Assembly (NCBI GenBank): GCA_029204225.1
Contig: CM055101.1
Coordinates: forward strand, 2,656,528 to 2,720,527
Reading direction: 5' to 3'
From: Diphasiastrum complanatum
Taxonomy: Eukaryota; Streptophyta; Lycopodiopsida; Lycopodiales; Lycopodiaceae
DNA: 64,000 nt
In this document: in pieces, positions 1 through 11,016 of the stretch
Numbering within the stretch: the stretch's first letter is position 1
Layout of the letters: each line of letters starts with the position of its first letter
Notes under the pieces: generated by a model
Told to the model about the DNA's origin: nothing
Seen by the model: only the letters and a program-made list of their open reading frames with translations
The model's database searches: none
Translations under genes and position numbers: made by a program

Positions 1-69
1 AAGGCCACATGCCTCACACATCTTTCCACACTTCTTGAAAGCTCTTGGTAGGCCGAGAGCTAGTTCCTT
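1..69 (-). pseudogene. Ty1/copia GAG-pre-integrase fragment
   Basis: A 23-codon reading frame contains CGKMCEACGL, the zinc-binding core that lies between protease and integrase in copia polyproteins. It aligns residue for residue with CGKLCEACGL in the copia copies at 4,600 (+) and 9,390 (-), preceded in all three by KELA-GLP. The fragment runs off the left edge of the window. At about position 70 the match stops and sequence resembling the 3' end of another family (see 56,115-56,310) begins, so this is a junction rather than one intact element. Confidence 0.8.
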
Positions 70-1125
70 GAATAGATCTCTTCTCAAGTGCTCTAATATG
101 TACAATATGAAGTACAACATAATTGATATAGATAATAGTGTCCATATAGGATGCTTCACTATTTCTTACATCAATTTTACATAGAATGGTGAACAAGATA
201 CATGTAAAAGGACATAGACCCACCTTTGAATTCTCTATAATAGCAGCAAACAAGTTGTAAGTGAAAGTAACCAACAAGTGTTTGCATGCCTCCTCCACAT
301 TCCACTATGTCCATAGTGAATGCACCATGTATCTCCATGAATGAACCTCCATCACCACCTTGCCTTTGTAGATCTCCAATCCATGAAATTATTTGAGTGA
401 ATGAATGCCAAAATGATGTGTTCTCTGCTCCATTTTAATGAGCAAAATTTGAACTTGAAATACTTGAAGTACTTCACAAGATTTGCATACAACCCTTGAT
501 CCTACATTGTCAACAATTTGCCAATTTGCCGACACTAGGATGCTAGATCTTGAACTTTGCTCAAAAGTAAACATATTGACCACTTCAATATCTTTCAAGA
601 TTCGAATGAATGCATGTACTTGATCATAAAAACCAGCAATGATAACTATTCCATCTCCAAGATCCAAAGGATGCAAAACTATGGAACTAGTTTCATTGAA
701 TTTTGACAATTCCAACACATTGACATGGCAATGTTCATACATGCGATTAAACAAGTAAGGTAGATTAAAAGGAAACTTCCTTGCTACTCCAAGAACCTGT
801 AAAAATAGATCCAAATTGCTTTGCAAATGTGGATCCCCTTTAATGCTTTTGACTAACTTCCAATTGCTACTTGCGTCTTGGTATTGTTGAAGCAATTCAA
901 GATCAACATCTTGATCTTCCAATAAAATATCAAGGACTTTTCATTTATAAATATCTTTAGATATGAACCTCTGAAGATACTCCCTCTCAAACACATGATT
1001 AACATCCCACAAGATCTCATCATTGCTTGATTTTAACCTTTCACTATAGTTAGTGAAAACAATGTCACCATCATAAACCAAAAGATAGATTTCTACAATT
1101 CTATCCAACATGAGTAAAGTAGATG
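70..1125 (-). pseudogene. Unrecognised coding relic, ~350 codons, accessory ORF of a copia-like element
   Basis: One minus-strand frame stays open for about 350 codons with only three in-frame stops (near 943, 386 and 307). The translation has ordinary protein composition, with segments such as LLQQYQDASSNWKLVKSIKG and FYDQVHAFIRILKDIEVVNM. I do not recognise a domain: there is no integrase, RT or RNase H motif. The last part (from CKIDVRNSEAS, about 190-70) matches a second locus, 56,115-56,310, where the same sequence sits directly before a polypurine tract and an LTR start. That suggests this block is the 3' coding region of a copia-like family whose usual pol genes are absent. A captured host gene fragment is the alternative. 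Coding nature is inferred from the open frame. Confidence 0.5.
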
Positions 1126-1566
1126 AAGTTGAGTATCAAACCTAATCAAACCAGCCTATTTGAGTTCAAACCAAACCTCAATGATCTCACCAATGAGATC
1201 TTCCTTGCCTTGAAGAAATTGCCACTTGAGTTGCTCCATGTAGTCTTCTTCATCCAACCTTTTGCCATCTTGATCATGCATGAACACTCCACCACAATCA
1301 TAGCATCCTTTGAGTTGATGAATAGATGTAAGATCCATGCCTTGGATCTTCATAAAAGTCACTCTTCATTTGCCCTTTCCTTCACAAGACTCCCTCTTAA
1401 TGATCACACCACAAAAGCTAGCAATCTCCCTCTTGATAGTTGCATCATAAGAAATGGAAGAATCTCGAACAATAGAAGCCATGAAAAGAATACATAGTAC
1501 CTTCAACATAAGAATGATCGAAGTACTTTTTCTTGTCAAACTTGGACTTCTAATAAATGATAAAGA
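1126..1566 (-). pseudogene. Continuation of the accessory coding relic (about 68 open codons plus broken frame)
   Basis: The open stretch at 1,156-1,362 encodes a short acidic/aromatic peptide with CYDCGG and EEDYMEQLKWQFLQGKEDL. The upstream frame (1,363-1,566) is interrupted by stops. It lies between the protease extension (1,567-2,290) and the 350-codon relic, on the same strand, and probably belonged to the same polyprotein or accessory ORF. No known domain is recognised. Confidence 0.35.
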
Positions 1567-2604
1567 TTATGATAATGAACCCTCACTATCATTCACAAAA
1601 GCATCATTCAAAGTACATCCTACTTTGAACACTTCATAGTCATCTCTCCCTTTTGACTTGAGATCTTCCTCACCAAATCTCATGATAGAACCTTTTGATC
1701 TACTTTCTTTATGAATACATGTGATACCACTTGTTGCACAAATGACTTTCTTGGACTCATCACATAAAGATGCAAAAGAACCTTTTTCTTCAAACATGCT
1801 CACAACACCATCTTTTTCCAAATGAGTAAATAAGTCATTAGCAACAACCATTTCCAAAGAAGAGTTTTCATCACCTCCATTGATGAAGTTAGCTCTCTTC
1901 TTACCTTTTTCATTTTTGCACTTGCCATGTAGTTCCATTGAAGATCCACCAAGACTTGGAAATCTATGAGTAGAAGAGTTCAAACATGATCCTAATTTAG
2001 CACCACATGACTCCATTTGACTAGTACGTAGCACTAGTCCATCTTCAAGATCCAATAAATCCAAAGCATTGATCATAGATTCACCAAAAGTTGCCAAGTT
2101 AGCACAACAATAACTATCTCCAAGAAGCTCATTAGATCTCAACTTAGATCTAGCACAAGGAAGCTCTTTAGACTTTGCATAAGATTTACCAATCTTATTG
2201 ATGCTAGGAATTGACTTTTGAAAGTTGAGAGAACCACCAACATCCATTTCATTCCTCTTGTTAGACATAACAAATGCATCAATCTTGTAAAGTCTACCTT
2301 GTCTATTGCCCCTAGCAATCAAGACACCTCCCTTAGTAATGAAGCAAACATCCCCAACAAACTTTGTCTTGTACCCGTTCTTTAACATTTGACCAACACT
2401 TAGCAAATTCCTTGAAAGTGAAGGAATGTAAAGAACACTGTCAAGCCTTGCAAGGCAAATAGGAATTGAGCCAATACCTTTGATCATACACTCACCACCA
2501 TTTGGCATGTGAACCACTTTCTTGGTTCCAACATAAGATATCAAAGAAGTAAAGAACTCTTTGTGACTAGTCATGTGTGAACTAGATCCACTCTTGAAGA
2601 ACAC
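1567..2604 (-). pseudogene. Copia aspartic protease with long unknown C-terminal extension
   Basis: The first ~120 residues are a copia protease region: SGSSSHMTSHKEFF, then GIGSIPICL, VLYIPSLSRNLLSVGQM and NRQGRLYKIDAF, matching the copies at 4,120 (+) and 9,870 (-). The catalytic DSGA motif reads KSGS, so the active-site Asp is lost. In other copia copies the GAG-pre-integrase motif ELWHKRLGH follows about 25 residues after QGRLFKLD. Here the same frame instead continues for about 225 residues of unrecognised, Ser/Lys/Glu-rich sequence with scattered Cys and no stop. The frame is offset from the upstream gag, so a frameshift separates them. Either the family is non-autonomous with an accessory region, or foreign sequence was fused in frame. 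Confidence 0.7.
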
Positions 2605-3199
2605 ATCATGAGAGAATCACAAGAATCCAGATCCTCATTAGAAGTACAAAAGTTGTTTTGTTTGCTACCTTCATTACTTTGCTTCTTATGACATTCATTT
2701 GCATAATGACCTTTTATCCCACAATAAAGACACTTGAACTTTGACTTATCTTTCTTTCTAAAAGAAGTAGAAGAGGAGGAGGAAGAGTGATCATCAAGAT
2801 CTGTGTTACCATCTTTGGACCATTTCCCTTTGCCTTTACCTTTGCCTTTGACTTTGCCTTTTGTGAAGAAAGCCTCTTCACCTCCACCTTGCAAAGATGC
2901 ACCATCAAGCTTTGATTGCAACCTATGTTCTTCAGCCAATAAGATTTCTTGCAAGTCAACCACACTTGGCAAGACTCTTTGAATGGCAATTTTTGCACAA
3001 GGTTAGCATGTTCATCTAGCAAACCATGCAACATAACCTGGACTATTTCACCATCTTTTATGCTTTCATCAATGCATGCTAGATCATCACTTAAGGACTT
3101 AACCCTCAAGACAAATGCATGAGCACTTTCTCCCTCTCTTTGTCTACTAGAAAATATTTTCCTCCATAGGGTCAATACCCTAGATGTGGACTTTGATAA
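2605..3199 (-). pseudogene. Copia gag C-terminal half with CCHC zinc knuckle
   Basis: The frame from about 3,199 reads STSRVLTLWRKIFSSRQREG, then VLRVKSLSDDLACIDESIKD and VQVMLHGLLDEHANLVQ. This is the copia gag (UBN2-like) core, aligning with TSRILMLRNQILQSM and QIILNGLGDDYSNLVQ in copy B. A -1/+1 shift near 2,960 moves the reading to a Lys-rich linker and a CCHC knuckle CLYCGIKGHYANEC (about 2,730-2,690), which would bind the element's RNA in the virus-like particle. The gag N-terminus is missing: at 3,196-3,200 the sequence switches to the leader of an oppositely oriented copy. Confidence 0.8.
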
Positions 3200-5548
3200 G
3201 CTTTCAAATTGCTAGAAGACTTTAGGTTCAGATCTCTTAGAGAAACCATAAAAGTTTATAGTGCTTTTTCACATTAAAAAATGGCATCAATGGGTGGTTT
3301 TTTGCTTGAAGCTAGTGAAAGGCTCACATCCACTAATTATGCTACTTGGATAGTTTGAATGGAGTCTTTGCTTGTACTTCATGATCTTTATGACATAGTA
3401 CTTGAGGTGGAAGTAGATCCTCAAGGAGGAGTTGAATTGGTAAAGTACAAAAAGAGATGTAGAGTTGCATTACATTTCATAAAAATGAATGTAAGTAATG
3501 AACTTTTGAAGGAAATCTCATCTTGTACCACATCCAAAGAGGCATGGGATTAATTAAATGCAATTCATGGATCCAAAAATACTTCAAGGATACTCATGCT
3601 TAGGAATCAAATCCTTCAAAGCATGAAAGGAAGTACTGAAAGTGCCCAAAATTATGTCTTTAGGATCAAATTTTTGAATAAGGAGTTGTCTTCTATAGAT
3701 GATAAAATCAAAGATGATGAATTAGTTCAAATCATTTTGAATGGATTAGGAGATGATTATTCCAATCTTGTTCAAACCTTTGCTATTCAAGATTCACTTC
3801 CTAGTATTGAAAAACTTCAAAGTGTGCTTGTAAGTGAGGAGAGTAGAATGCTTCATATCAAAAGTAGGATGAGTTCCTTATCTTTGAATGATGGTGATGA
3901 AAAGGCTAACTTTTCCTTGAAAGGCAAGAAGAAAAAGTTTCCATCCAAGAAGACTCAAGACATGGAGATGGAGAGCAAAGATGGAGCATCAAGTTCCAAA
4001 GGCAAGAGCAAGAAGGACAAGAAGAAGTTAAAATGTTTCTTTTGTGGAAAAAAAGAGACATTTTGCATCCGAGTGCTACAAGAAGAAGAATGCCCAAGAG
4101 AAGGACAATCAAGGCAATCTTATGCTGATAGTGGGGCAAGCTCTCACATGACTCACCAAAAAGACTACTTTTCTAATCTACTTTCTTACAATAGTTCTAA
4201 GAGATTTAACTTCAATGCAAGTGATCAAGAATGTGAGATTGTAGGTGTTGGATCCATTCCTTTATGTCTAGGATCATCTAAAAAAGTAGATCTATACAAT
4301 GTTCTTTATGTACCTTCAATTACAAAGAACTTGTTGAGTGTAGGACAACTTATGGATAGTGGATTAGATGTACATTTCAAGCATGGAGCATGTTCTATCT
4401 TGAAAGATGAAAAATGTATTGCTAGTGGTTTCAAGCAAGGGAGGTTATTTAAATTGGATGCTAATGTGACGGTTGGAAGTGTGAACATGGCAAGGGAGGA
4501 GCCCACTCAAGTGGAATTATGGCACAAAAGGTTAGGCCATCCTAACTACAAAGTTATGGAGACCATGGTGACAAAGGAGCTAGCAAGTGGACTTCCCAAA
4601 ACCATATCCAAGTGTGGCAAGCTTTGTGAAGCTTGTGGACTCTCCAAATCTTATAAGCTTCCTTTCAAGAGATCTTTGATAAGATCTAACTCTCCTCTTG
4701 ACCTTATACACTCGGATGTTCATTCATTTTCACATGAGTCAAATGGTGGAGCTCTTATGTATGTCACTTTAATTGATGATAAATCAAGATACTCTTGGGT
4801 TTATCTCTTGTCTAACAAAAGTGAGGTTTTTGAGTCCTTTGTAAAGTTGAAAACTCTTGTGGAAAAACAACTTAATACTAGCTTGAAAGTATTAAGAAGT
4901 GATAATGGAGGGGAGTACATCTCCAATAGGATGAAAGAGTTTTGTGAAACTAATGGCATAAAAAGAGAGTTTACTTGTACATATACTCCACAACAAAATG
5001 GCGTAGCTAAGAGAAAGAATAGGACACTATGTGAGTGTGCTAAAGCTATGAGATTAGATGCATCTCTTCCTATTTCATTTTGGGCAGAAGCTATTTTATG
5101 TGCAAACTTTCTTTGTAATAGAATGACTAATAGTGCCATTGAAGGACTTACACCTTATGAAGTATTGTTTGGCAAAAAGCCAAATCTTAATGATTTGAAA
5201 GTTTTTGGATGTACTTGTTATGTACATATTCCTTTAGAAACAAGGAAAAAGGAAGATGCCACTTCTTTCAAAGGCATCTTTGTTGACAGTAAGAAAGCTT
5301 ATAGGATATTTGATCCTATTACCAAGAAAGTTGTAAGTAGAGATGTACTTTTTGATGAATCTCTCCAAACCAAAGGAAAGGTGACTTCCAACAACACTCA
5401 ACTTGTCAAGGATCATGCTATGGCCAAGGAGGAGCTTCATGAAGATGAAGACCAAGTGGAACTTACTCAAAGTCCAAGGGTGCCAAGAAGATCAACGAGG
5501 ACAAGGATTGAGCCATCAAGGCTCACTTATAGTGACAAACGGGAGCAA
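3197..5548 (+). mobile_element. Inverted internal segment of copia family B (leader end, gag, protease, integrase)
   Basis: The segment starts in the middle of a leader: TAAGCTTTCAAATTGCTAG at 3,197 also occurs at 10,885-10,867 (-) in copy C, where it is preceded by GATTGTGTCTA. That missing left half lies at 5,549 on the opposite strand. Flipping 3,197-5,548 would therefore restore a continuous leader. The breakpoints share about 2 bases. The right end cuts the polyprotein in the linker after integrase, so RT and RNase H are absent. Confidence 0.7.
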
Positions 5549-5551
5549 TAG
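3281..5551 (+). pseudogene. Copia gag-protease-integrase polyprotein, broken (copy B)
   Basis: Translation from ATG 3,281 begins MASMGGFLLEASERL, is stopped by TGA at 3,357 (IV*ME) and by TAA at 3,551, then is open from 3,596 to 5,551. Domains in order: gag core; Lys-rich linker; CCHC knuckle damaged by a frameshift (CFFCGKK then ETFCIR); protease with intact DSGASSHMT; GAG-pre-integrase ELWHKRLGH and CGKLCEACGL; integrase core with HSDV, DDKSRYSW, RSDNGGEY and a QQNGVAKRKNRTL segment. It ends in SRLTYSDKREQ, the linker that precedes RT in relatives (compare 46,380), then meets TAG at the inversion junction. The same TGA at IV*ME occurs in copy C, so it predates their separation or arose in a shared master. 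Confidence 0.9.
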
Positions 5552-6053
5552 ACACAATCCTATCACTCATGAACCAATCTAGAATGATGGAAATTTAGAT
5601 TCTAGTCTCAAACTTGCAAAATCACTCCTTGATCTATGATTTTAAGCAATATCTCTCTTCAACTTCAACATGCACTCAACAAATCAGAGGAGATCAGTTA
5701 ATGCACCTAATTCAAGCTTGAAATTTAATTTTTTGGCTGATCTAATCCAAGAACTAATCAAGGAATTAGATTCTCTATTGAAAATGCTTGATTTTGCACT
5801 AAAAAACTTTCAAATTGGCTGTGTGAGTCAAATTGTACAAATTTTTGAATTTTCTCAACCAAAACCAGACCTGTACAGTCTCGCATGTGTGAAAATGTGT
5901 TCCTACAACCCACAACAAGTTCTGGTCCAAACATTTTGAGAATACCTATCAAATCCAACTCGCTACACAAAAATTAGCTAGTTTCCAAAAACTTGCTAAT
6001 TTTGGCTTTGATTTGGATCAACCCTATCAATTTCAATAAAAATTCTTGTACTT
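5549..6053 (-). mobile_element. 5' leader of copia family B/C/D (minus strand)
   Basis: Non-coding stretch between the PBS (6,054-6,066) and the inversion junction. About 105 bases next to the junction match the leader of copy C (10,880-11,016), including the block ATCATTCTAGATTGGTTCAT. No gene is seen. Confidence 0.7.
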
Positions 6054-6066
6054 GGCTCTGATACCA
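6054..6066 (-). promoter_or_regulatory. Primer binding site, initiator-tRNA-Met type
   Basis: Reads TGGTATCAGAGCC on the minus strand, the usual plant copia PBS complementary to the 3' end of initiator tRNA-Met. It directly abuts the LTR end TTTTCCACA. Confidence 0.85.
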
Positions 6067-6663
6067 TGTGGAAAAGTAAAAAATGGACCAAGAGTGGATC
6101 CTAATATGATCCTCAAGAGGGATTGGATGTTAGATTTACTTGATCTATCAATCTACATAAGATTAAGATCAATCTAGATCAATTCTAGACATAAAAATCT
6201 AACAAGAACAATCATAAATGAAGGTAAATGTACTTGATGGATTCACACATAGAGAGAATTACACAAAATTGCTTCCAAAATCATCTCAATGGAGGAAGAA
6301 ACCGTGACAATGATCTATTGATCTCTCTCAACAATACAATAAGTTTTTCCATCCTGTTCTCCATGAATTTCAGCCTAATATAGGTGAGAGAGATGACTCT
6401 CTCTCCTCTCTCTAGAACTTAGAACCCAATTTTAGGACAGCAGTAGCCTAAAATAGCCAATTTTGGCCTATATGTCCAAATAACATGATTTTGGTGTCAT
6501 TTCGAAGGTCTTGAAGTGTGAGACTTCTTCAATATGAAATATATACTAAAATAAAAGTATATAGGTCTCTTTCACACGTGTGAAAGACTAGACCCAAAAC
6601 TATCTACAAAATTTGCCAATTTAGGCCTCAAACTAGCTAGGAAATGTTGACAATTTTCACACA
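6067..6663 (-). mobile_element. 5' LTR of copia element D (minus strand)
   Basis: Lies immediately upstream of the PBS. On the minus strand it would run TGTGTGAAAATTG to TTTTCCACA. The outer boundary is inferred from this imperfect inverted terminal pair; 6,668 is an alternative. It holds the perfect palindrome TTTCACACGTGTGAAA at 6,570-6,585 and CT/GA-rich tracts near 6,390. No second LTR or target duplication was found. Confidence 0.55.
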
Positions 6664-7020
6664 TTCCACTACAATAGCATCGCAGCAGACTGCATTCCAT
6701 CGCAACCCACCACAACCAAACAGCACCCCAACTGCATTCACTCTTCAATCGCAACGGGTCGCATTCCAACCGCCTTCGACCGCAAACAACCGCACCCCAA
6801 TTGCATTCGTCCTTGAATCGTAACCCCTACATTCGACCGCAAACAACCGCACACCGACTGCCTCCACCCTTGAACCGTGGAGAACACATTCAACCGTATC
6901 CAATCGCAACAGACCGCATACGACCGTAATAGACCGCATTCAACCGTTCCAACCACATTCAACCGCAAACTAGTCGCATTCCAATTGCATCCACCGTGGA
7001 ACCGTAGCACCGCATTCCGA
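6664..7020 (+). repeat. Array of degenerate CCGCA/TCGCA motifs
   Basis: About 350 bases in which short units such as AACCGCATTC, GACCGCAAAC and AATCGCAAC recur some 20 times at irregular 10-20-base spacing. It lies just before a gypsy gag (7,098) and so is probably part of that element's leader. No coding role is seen. Confidence 0.7.
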
Positions 7021-7097
7021 ACAAAGAATCCAATGAGTTAAGTTACCAAAGAGTCCAAGAGGCCTATTTCTACAATCCTAAGGTACTCTAGAGTGTT

Positions 7098-9108
7098 ATG
7101 GATCATCCTTACGATATGAATTCCACAGAGGACTATCCACCAGAGATGGTCTCACCATTTACCAAACAGACTCGATTTAATCGATATTCCAGGATGAAAT
7201 CCCAAGTCCAAGGGCCATCCACCAACCCATTTGATAGATGGGAACCCATGCGTTCTGAAGCTCCATATGATCGACCACATGTTCATGCTGTAGAATTTTC
7301 ACATGCACGAGCTCACTTAAACAGAGCTTTTGCAAATAATGTTCCGCGTACTGAAAAACGTACTCCAAAGCTAGATTTATCTAAGTACGATGGTAACACT
7401 GATTCTCAAATATTTCTTCAAGTCTTTGACAATGCATGTGATGTCTATGGCGAGACATCACTAGACACCATGGTACAGCTCTTCTCGATGACCATGATTG
7501 ATTGGACACGAGAATGGTTTTTTAACCTTGATCGTGAAAATAAACGAGACTGATCACTCTTGAAGGAGGCATTTATCAAACACTTCAAGCCATTTCACTT
7601 GATCGAAAGCCCTTTTGTCAAGCTAAGTAACATCAAAATGACAAAAGATGAGAAAGTATGTGACTACATTGAACGATTTAATAGATTAAAAAAGTCAAAT
7701 ACAAGAACAACCCATGGAGTCTATGCTCATAATTTGGTTCCTTGTTGGACTCCCCCAATGGATACGACGTGAACTTCACTCCAATGATGAATACACATCA
7801 TAAGCCAGTTAAAAAAGAAGACGAGGGTTCAGATGTCAATGAGCCACGTGAACGGAGAGCATATCGTGCTGTCCAAGAAGCTTGACCAACCGAGGAAACA
7901 CGAGAACAGTTGTGGAAAACACAAATGGAATTGCTTAACCAACAACACCAACAACAGATGGAGAAACCCATGAAAGAGTCTCAAAACACTCTTAAGTCTA
8001 TCCAAAGTTCGATGCCATGTCAGTTACCTACTAGCCAAATCCACCATAGACGAGAGAACACATGGTGCTCTCATTGTCGAGGTGCACACACTGGCAATGA
8101 GTGCCCTTCATACCAACCAGTCCCAGATACTTCATTGATCAAATGGGACATATACACCTTTATGGGGCATACATCCCTCTATTGCTATTATAATCCGAGG
8201 AACCAGCTTCACAACCAGTCAGGGGGACATTATCAACCGCCTCAACAACCGTTTGTTTCACGGAACCAACACACGCACTACCAACCACGAAACAACCAAG
8301 TCCATATACAAGAGTTACCCAGACAACCTAGACATGAACCCCAACCATAGCTGGCGCTCTTAGGACCACCTCCAAGAGGACAACTTGATCTAGGAGGACA
8401 CAAATATAGGCACTCTTGAGAGTCTGCACAAGCACATCTGGTAGAAAACTCCTACGATCACTGATATCATCACGATACAACACTTCCATCACCTAGTTCT
8501 CATCTATACCCAACCGACAACTCATGCTCGTGCAAACGAGATGAGTATTCCACACCACTAGAAAATCCAGCACAGCTAGCCATCCAAGATGGTTATGCTA
8601 TCGCCACAGGACCAATGAGCAACCGTTGCTTTATTTGTGGTGAAACGGGACACTTCATGGTCGACTGTAAAGTTAAAAACCAATACCATGCGGAATGTCC
8701 AGACTGTGTTCGCAAACACAGTTTCAAGGATTGTCCTAAACAACCTAACAGAATTCTTCCAGCACGTCATATATCATATGAACCTATTAGAGTTCTAACT
8801 AGAGCACAATGCCAACAACAAGAACAGTAGCAATACAATGAAAAATCAACTAACCCGAATGGAAGCCACTTGACAGATTCCACATTACCCAAAGATTACC
8901 CAAACCCAAACGTGGAACAAAGGCAATACAATGAATTTCAAGAGGAGTTTTTGTGAGAGGAAGGACATACGAAAAGTCTGTTATCCGCTCAGATCCCTGA
9001 CAAAGAGCAATCTCTACAGGGACTTAAAGTATTTTCTGACCTCCTGCAAACTCAACTCACTATGCCATTCCATAGTGCACTGAAATCTTTCATCGGGCTT
9101 CAACAATA
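7098..9108 (+). pseudogene. Ty3/gypsy gag with zinc knuckles, broken
   Basis: From ATG 7,098 the protein has a disordered N-terminus, then a retrotransposon gag domain: RTPKLDLSKYDGNTD, VQLFSMTMIDWTREWFFNLD and, after a TGA at 7,551, LLKEAFIKHFKPFHL with KVCDYIERFNRL. Later frames (7,910-8,350; 8,615-8,830) give a Gln-rich linker, a knuckle CSHCRGAHTGNEC, a CCHC knuckle CFICGETGHFMVDC and a variant CPDCVRKHSFKDC. Coding-like sequence continues with stops to about 9,108, where copia copy C begins. Gag forms the particle and its knuckles bind RNA. At least four stops or frameshifts make it inactive, and no protease or RT follows. Confidence 0.8.
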
Positions 9109-10798
9109 TATACTTTCAACCTAGTATTAAGTTGCTTCTCCACAAGAGTTTTGAACTTTACAAAGGACTCAAAAACTTCACTTTTCTTAGACAAGAGATA
9201 AACCCAAGAGTATCTTGGTCTATCATCAATAAAAGTGACACACATAAGAGCTCCACCATTTGATTCATGTGAAAATGAATGAACATCCGAGTGTTTAAGA
9301 TCAAGAGGAGAGTTAGATCTTGTCAAAGATCTCTTGAAAGGTAGATTATGAGATTTGGAGAGTCCACAAGCTTCACAAAGCTTGCCACACTTGGATATGG
9401 TTTTGGGAAGTCCACTTGCTAGCTCCTTTGTCACCATGGTCTCCATAGCTTTGTAGTAGGATGGCCTAACCTTTTGTGCCATAATTCCACTTAAGTGAGC
9501 TCCTCCCTTGCCATGTTCACACTTCCAACCATCACATTAGCATCCAATTTGAATAACCTCCCTTGCTTGAAACCACTAGCAATACATTTTTCATCTTTCA
9601 AGATAGAACATGCTCCATGCTTGAAATGTACATCTAATCCACTATCCATAAGTTGTTCTACACTCAACAAGTTCTTTGTAATTGAAGGTACATAAAGAAC
9701 ATTGTCTAGATCTACTTTTTTAGATGATCCTAGACATAAAGGAATGGATCCAACCCCTACAATCTCACATTCTTGATCACTTGCAGTGAGGATAAATCTC
9801 TTAGAACTATTGTAAGAAAGTAGATTAGAAAAGTAGTCTTTTTGGTGAGTCATGTGAGAGCTTGCCCCAATACCAATCCACCAAGTGTCTTGATTAGATG
9901 TTCGTGGTGAGGATACCATCAAAGATAGATTGCATTCTTCCTCCTCCTCCTCAAGCACAAGATTGTCTTGATTGTCCTTCTATTGGGAATTCTTCTTCTT
10001 GTAGCACTCGGATGCAAAATGTCCCTTTTTTCCACAAAAGAAACACTTTAGCTTCTTCTTGTCCTTCTTGCTCTTGCCTTTGGAACTTGATGCTCCATCT
10101 TTGCTCTCCATCTCCATGTCTTGAGTCTTCTTGGATGGAAACTTTTTCTTCTTGCCTTTCAAGGAAAAGTTAGCTTTTTCATCACCATCATTCAAAGATA
10201 AGGAACTCATCCTACTTTTGATATGAAGCATTCTACTCTCCTCACTTACAAGCACACTTTGAAGTTTTTCAATACTAGGAAGTGAATCTTTAATAGCAAA
10301 GGTTTGAACAAGATTGGAATAATCATCTCCTAATCCATTCAAAATGATTTGAACTAACTCATCACCTTTGATTTTATCATCTATAGAAGACAACTCCTTA
10401 TTCAAAGATTTGATCCTAAAGACATAATTTTGGGCAGTTTCACTACTTTCTTTCATGCTTTGAAGGATTTGATTCCTAAGCATGAGTATCCTTGAAGTAT
10501 TCTTGGATCCATAAGTTGCTTTTAATGAATCCCATGCCTCTTTGGATGTGGTACAAGATGAGATTTCCTTCAAAAGCTCATTACTTGCATTCATTTTTAT
10601 GCAATGTAATGCAACTCTACATCACTTTTTGTACTTTACCAACTCAACTCCTCCTTGAGGTTCTACTTCCACCTCAGGTACTATGTCATAAATATCATGG
10701 AGTACAAGCAAAGACTCCATTCAAACTATCCAAATAGGATAATTAGTGGATGTGAGCCTTTCACTAGCTTCAAGCACAAAACCACCCATTGATGCCAT
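9109..10798 (-). pseudogene. Copia gag-protease-integrase, truncated (copy C)
   Basis: Gag starts at ATG 10,798 (MASMGG), carries the same TGA after IV as copy B, is open 10,594-9,980 and ends with an intact CCHC knuckle CFFCGKKGHFASEC. Protease at 9,958-9,491 reads WWIGIGASSHMTHQ: the catalytic DSG is changed to GIG. GAG-pre-integrase and the integrase start (CGKLCEACGLSKSHNLPF, HSDVHSF, DDRPRYSW) fill 9,482-9,109. The element stops inside integrase at KQLNTRLKV, where it abuts gypsy sequence. Nucleotide similarity to copy B is very high over the shared part, so they come from one family. Confidence 0.9.
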
Positions 10799-11016
10799 TT
10801 TTGAATGTGAAAAGGCACTAGAAACTCTAATGGTTTCTCTAAAAGATCTGAACCTAAAGTCTTCTAGCAATTTGAAAGCTTATAGACACAATCCTATCAC
10901 TCATGAACCAATCTAGAATGATGGAAATTTAGATTCTAGTCTCTAACATGCAAAATCACTTCTTAATCTATGATTTTTAGCAATATCTCTCATGCTACAC
11001 AAAAATTAGCTAGTTT
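10799..11016 (-). mobile_element. 5' leader of copia copy C
   Basis: Contains the continuous leader GATTGTGTCTATAAGCTTTC, whose two halves are separated by the inversion at 3,197-5,548. Truncated at about 11,016 where gypsy sequence starts; no LTR is attached. Confidence 0.75.
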
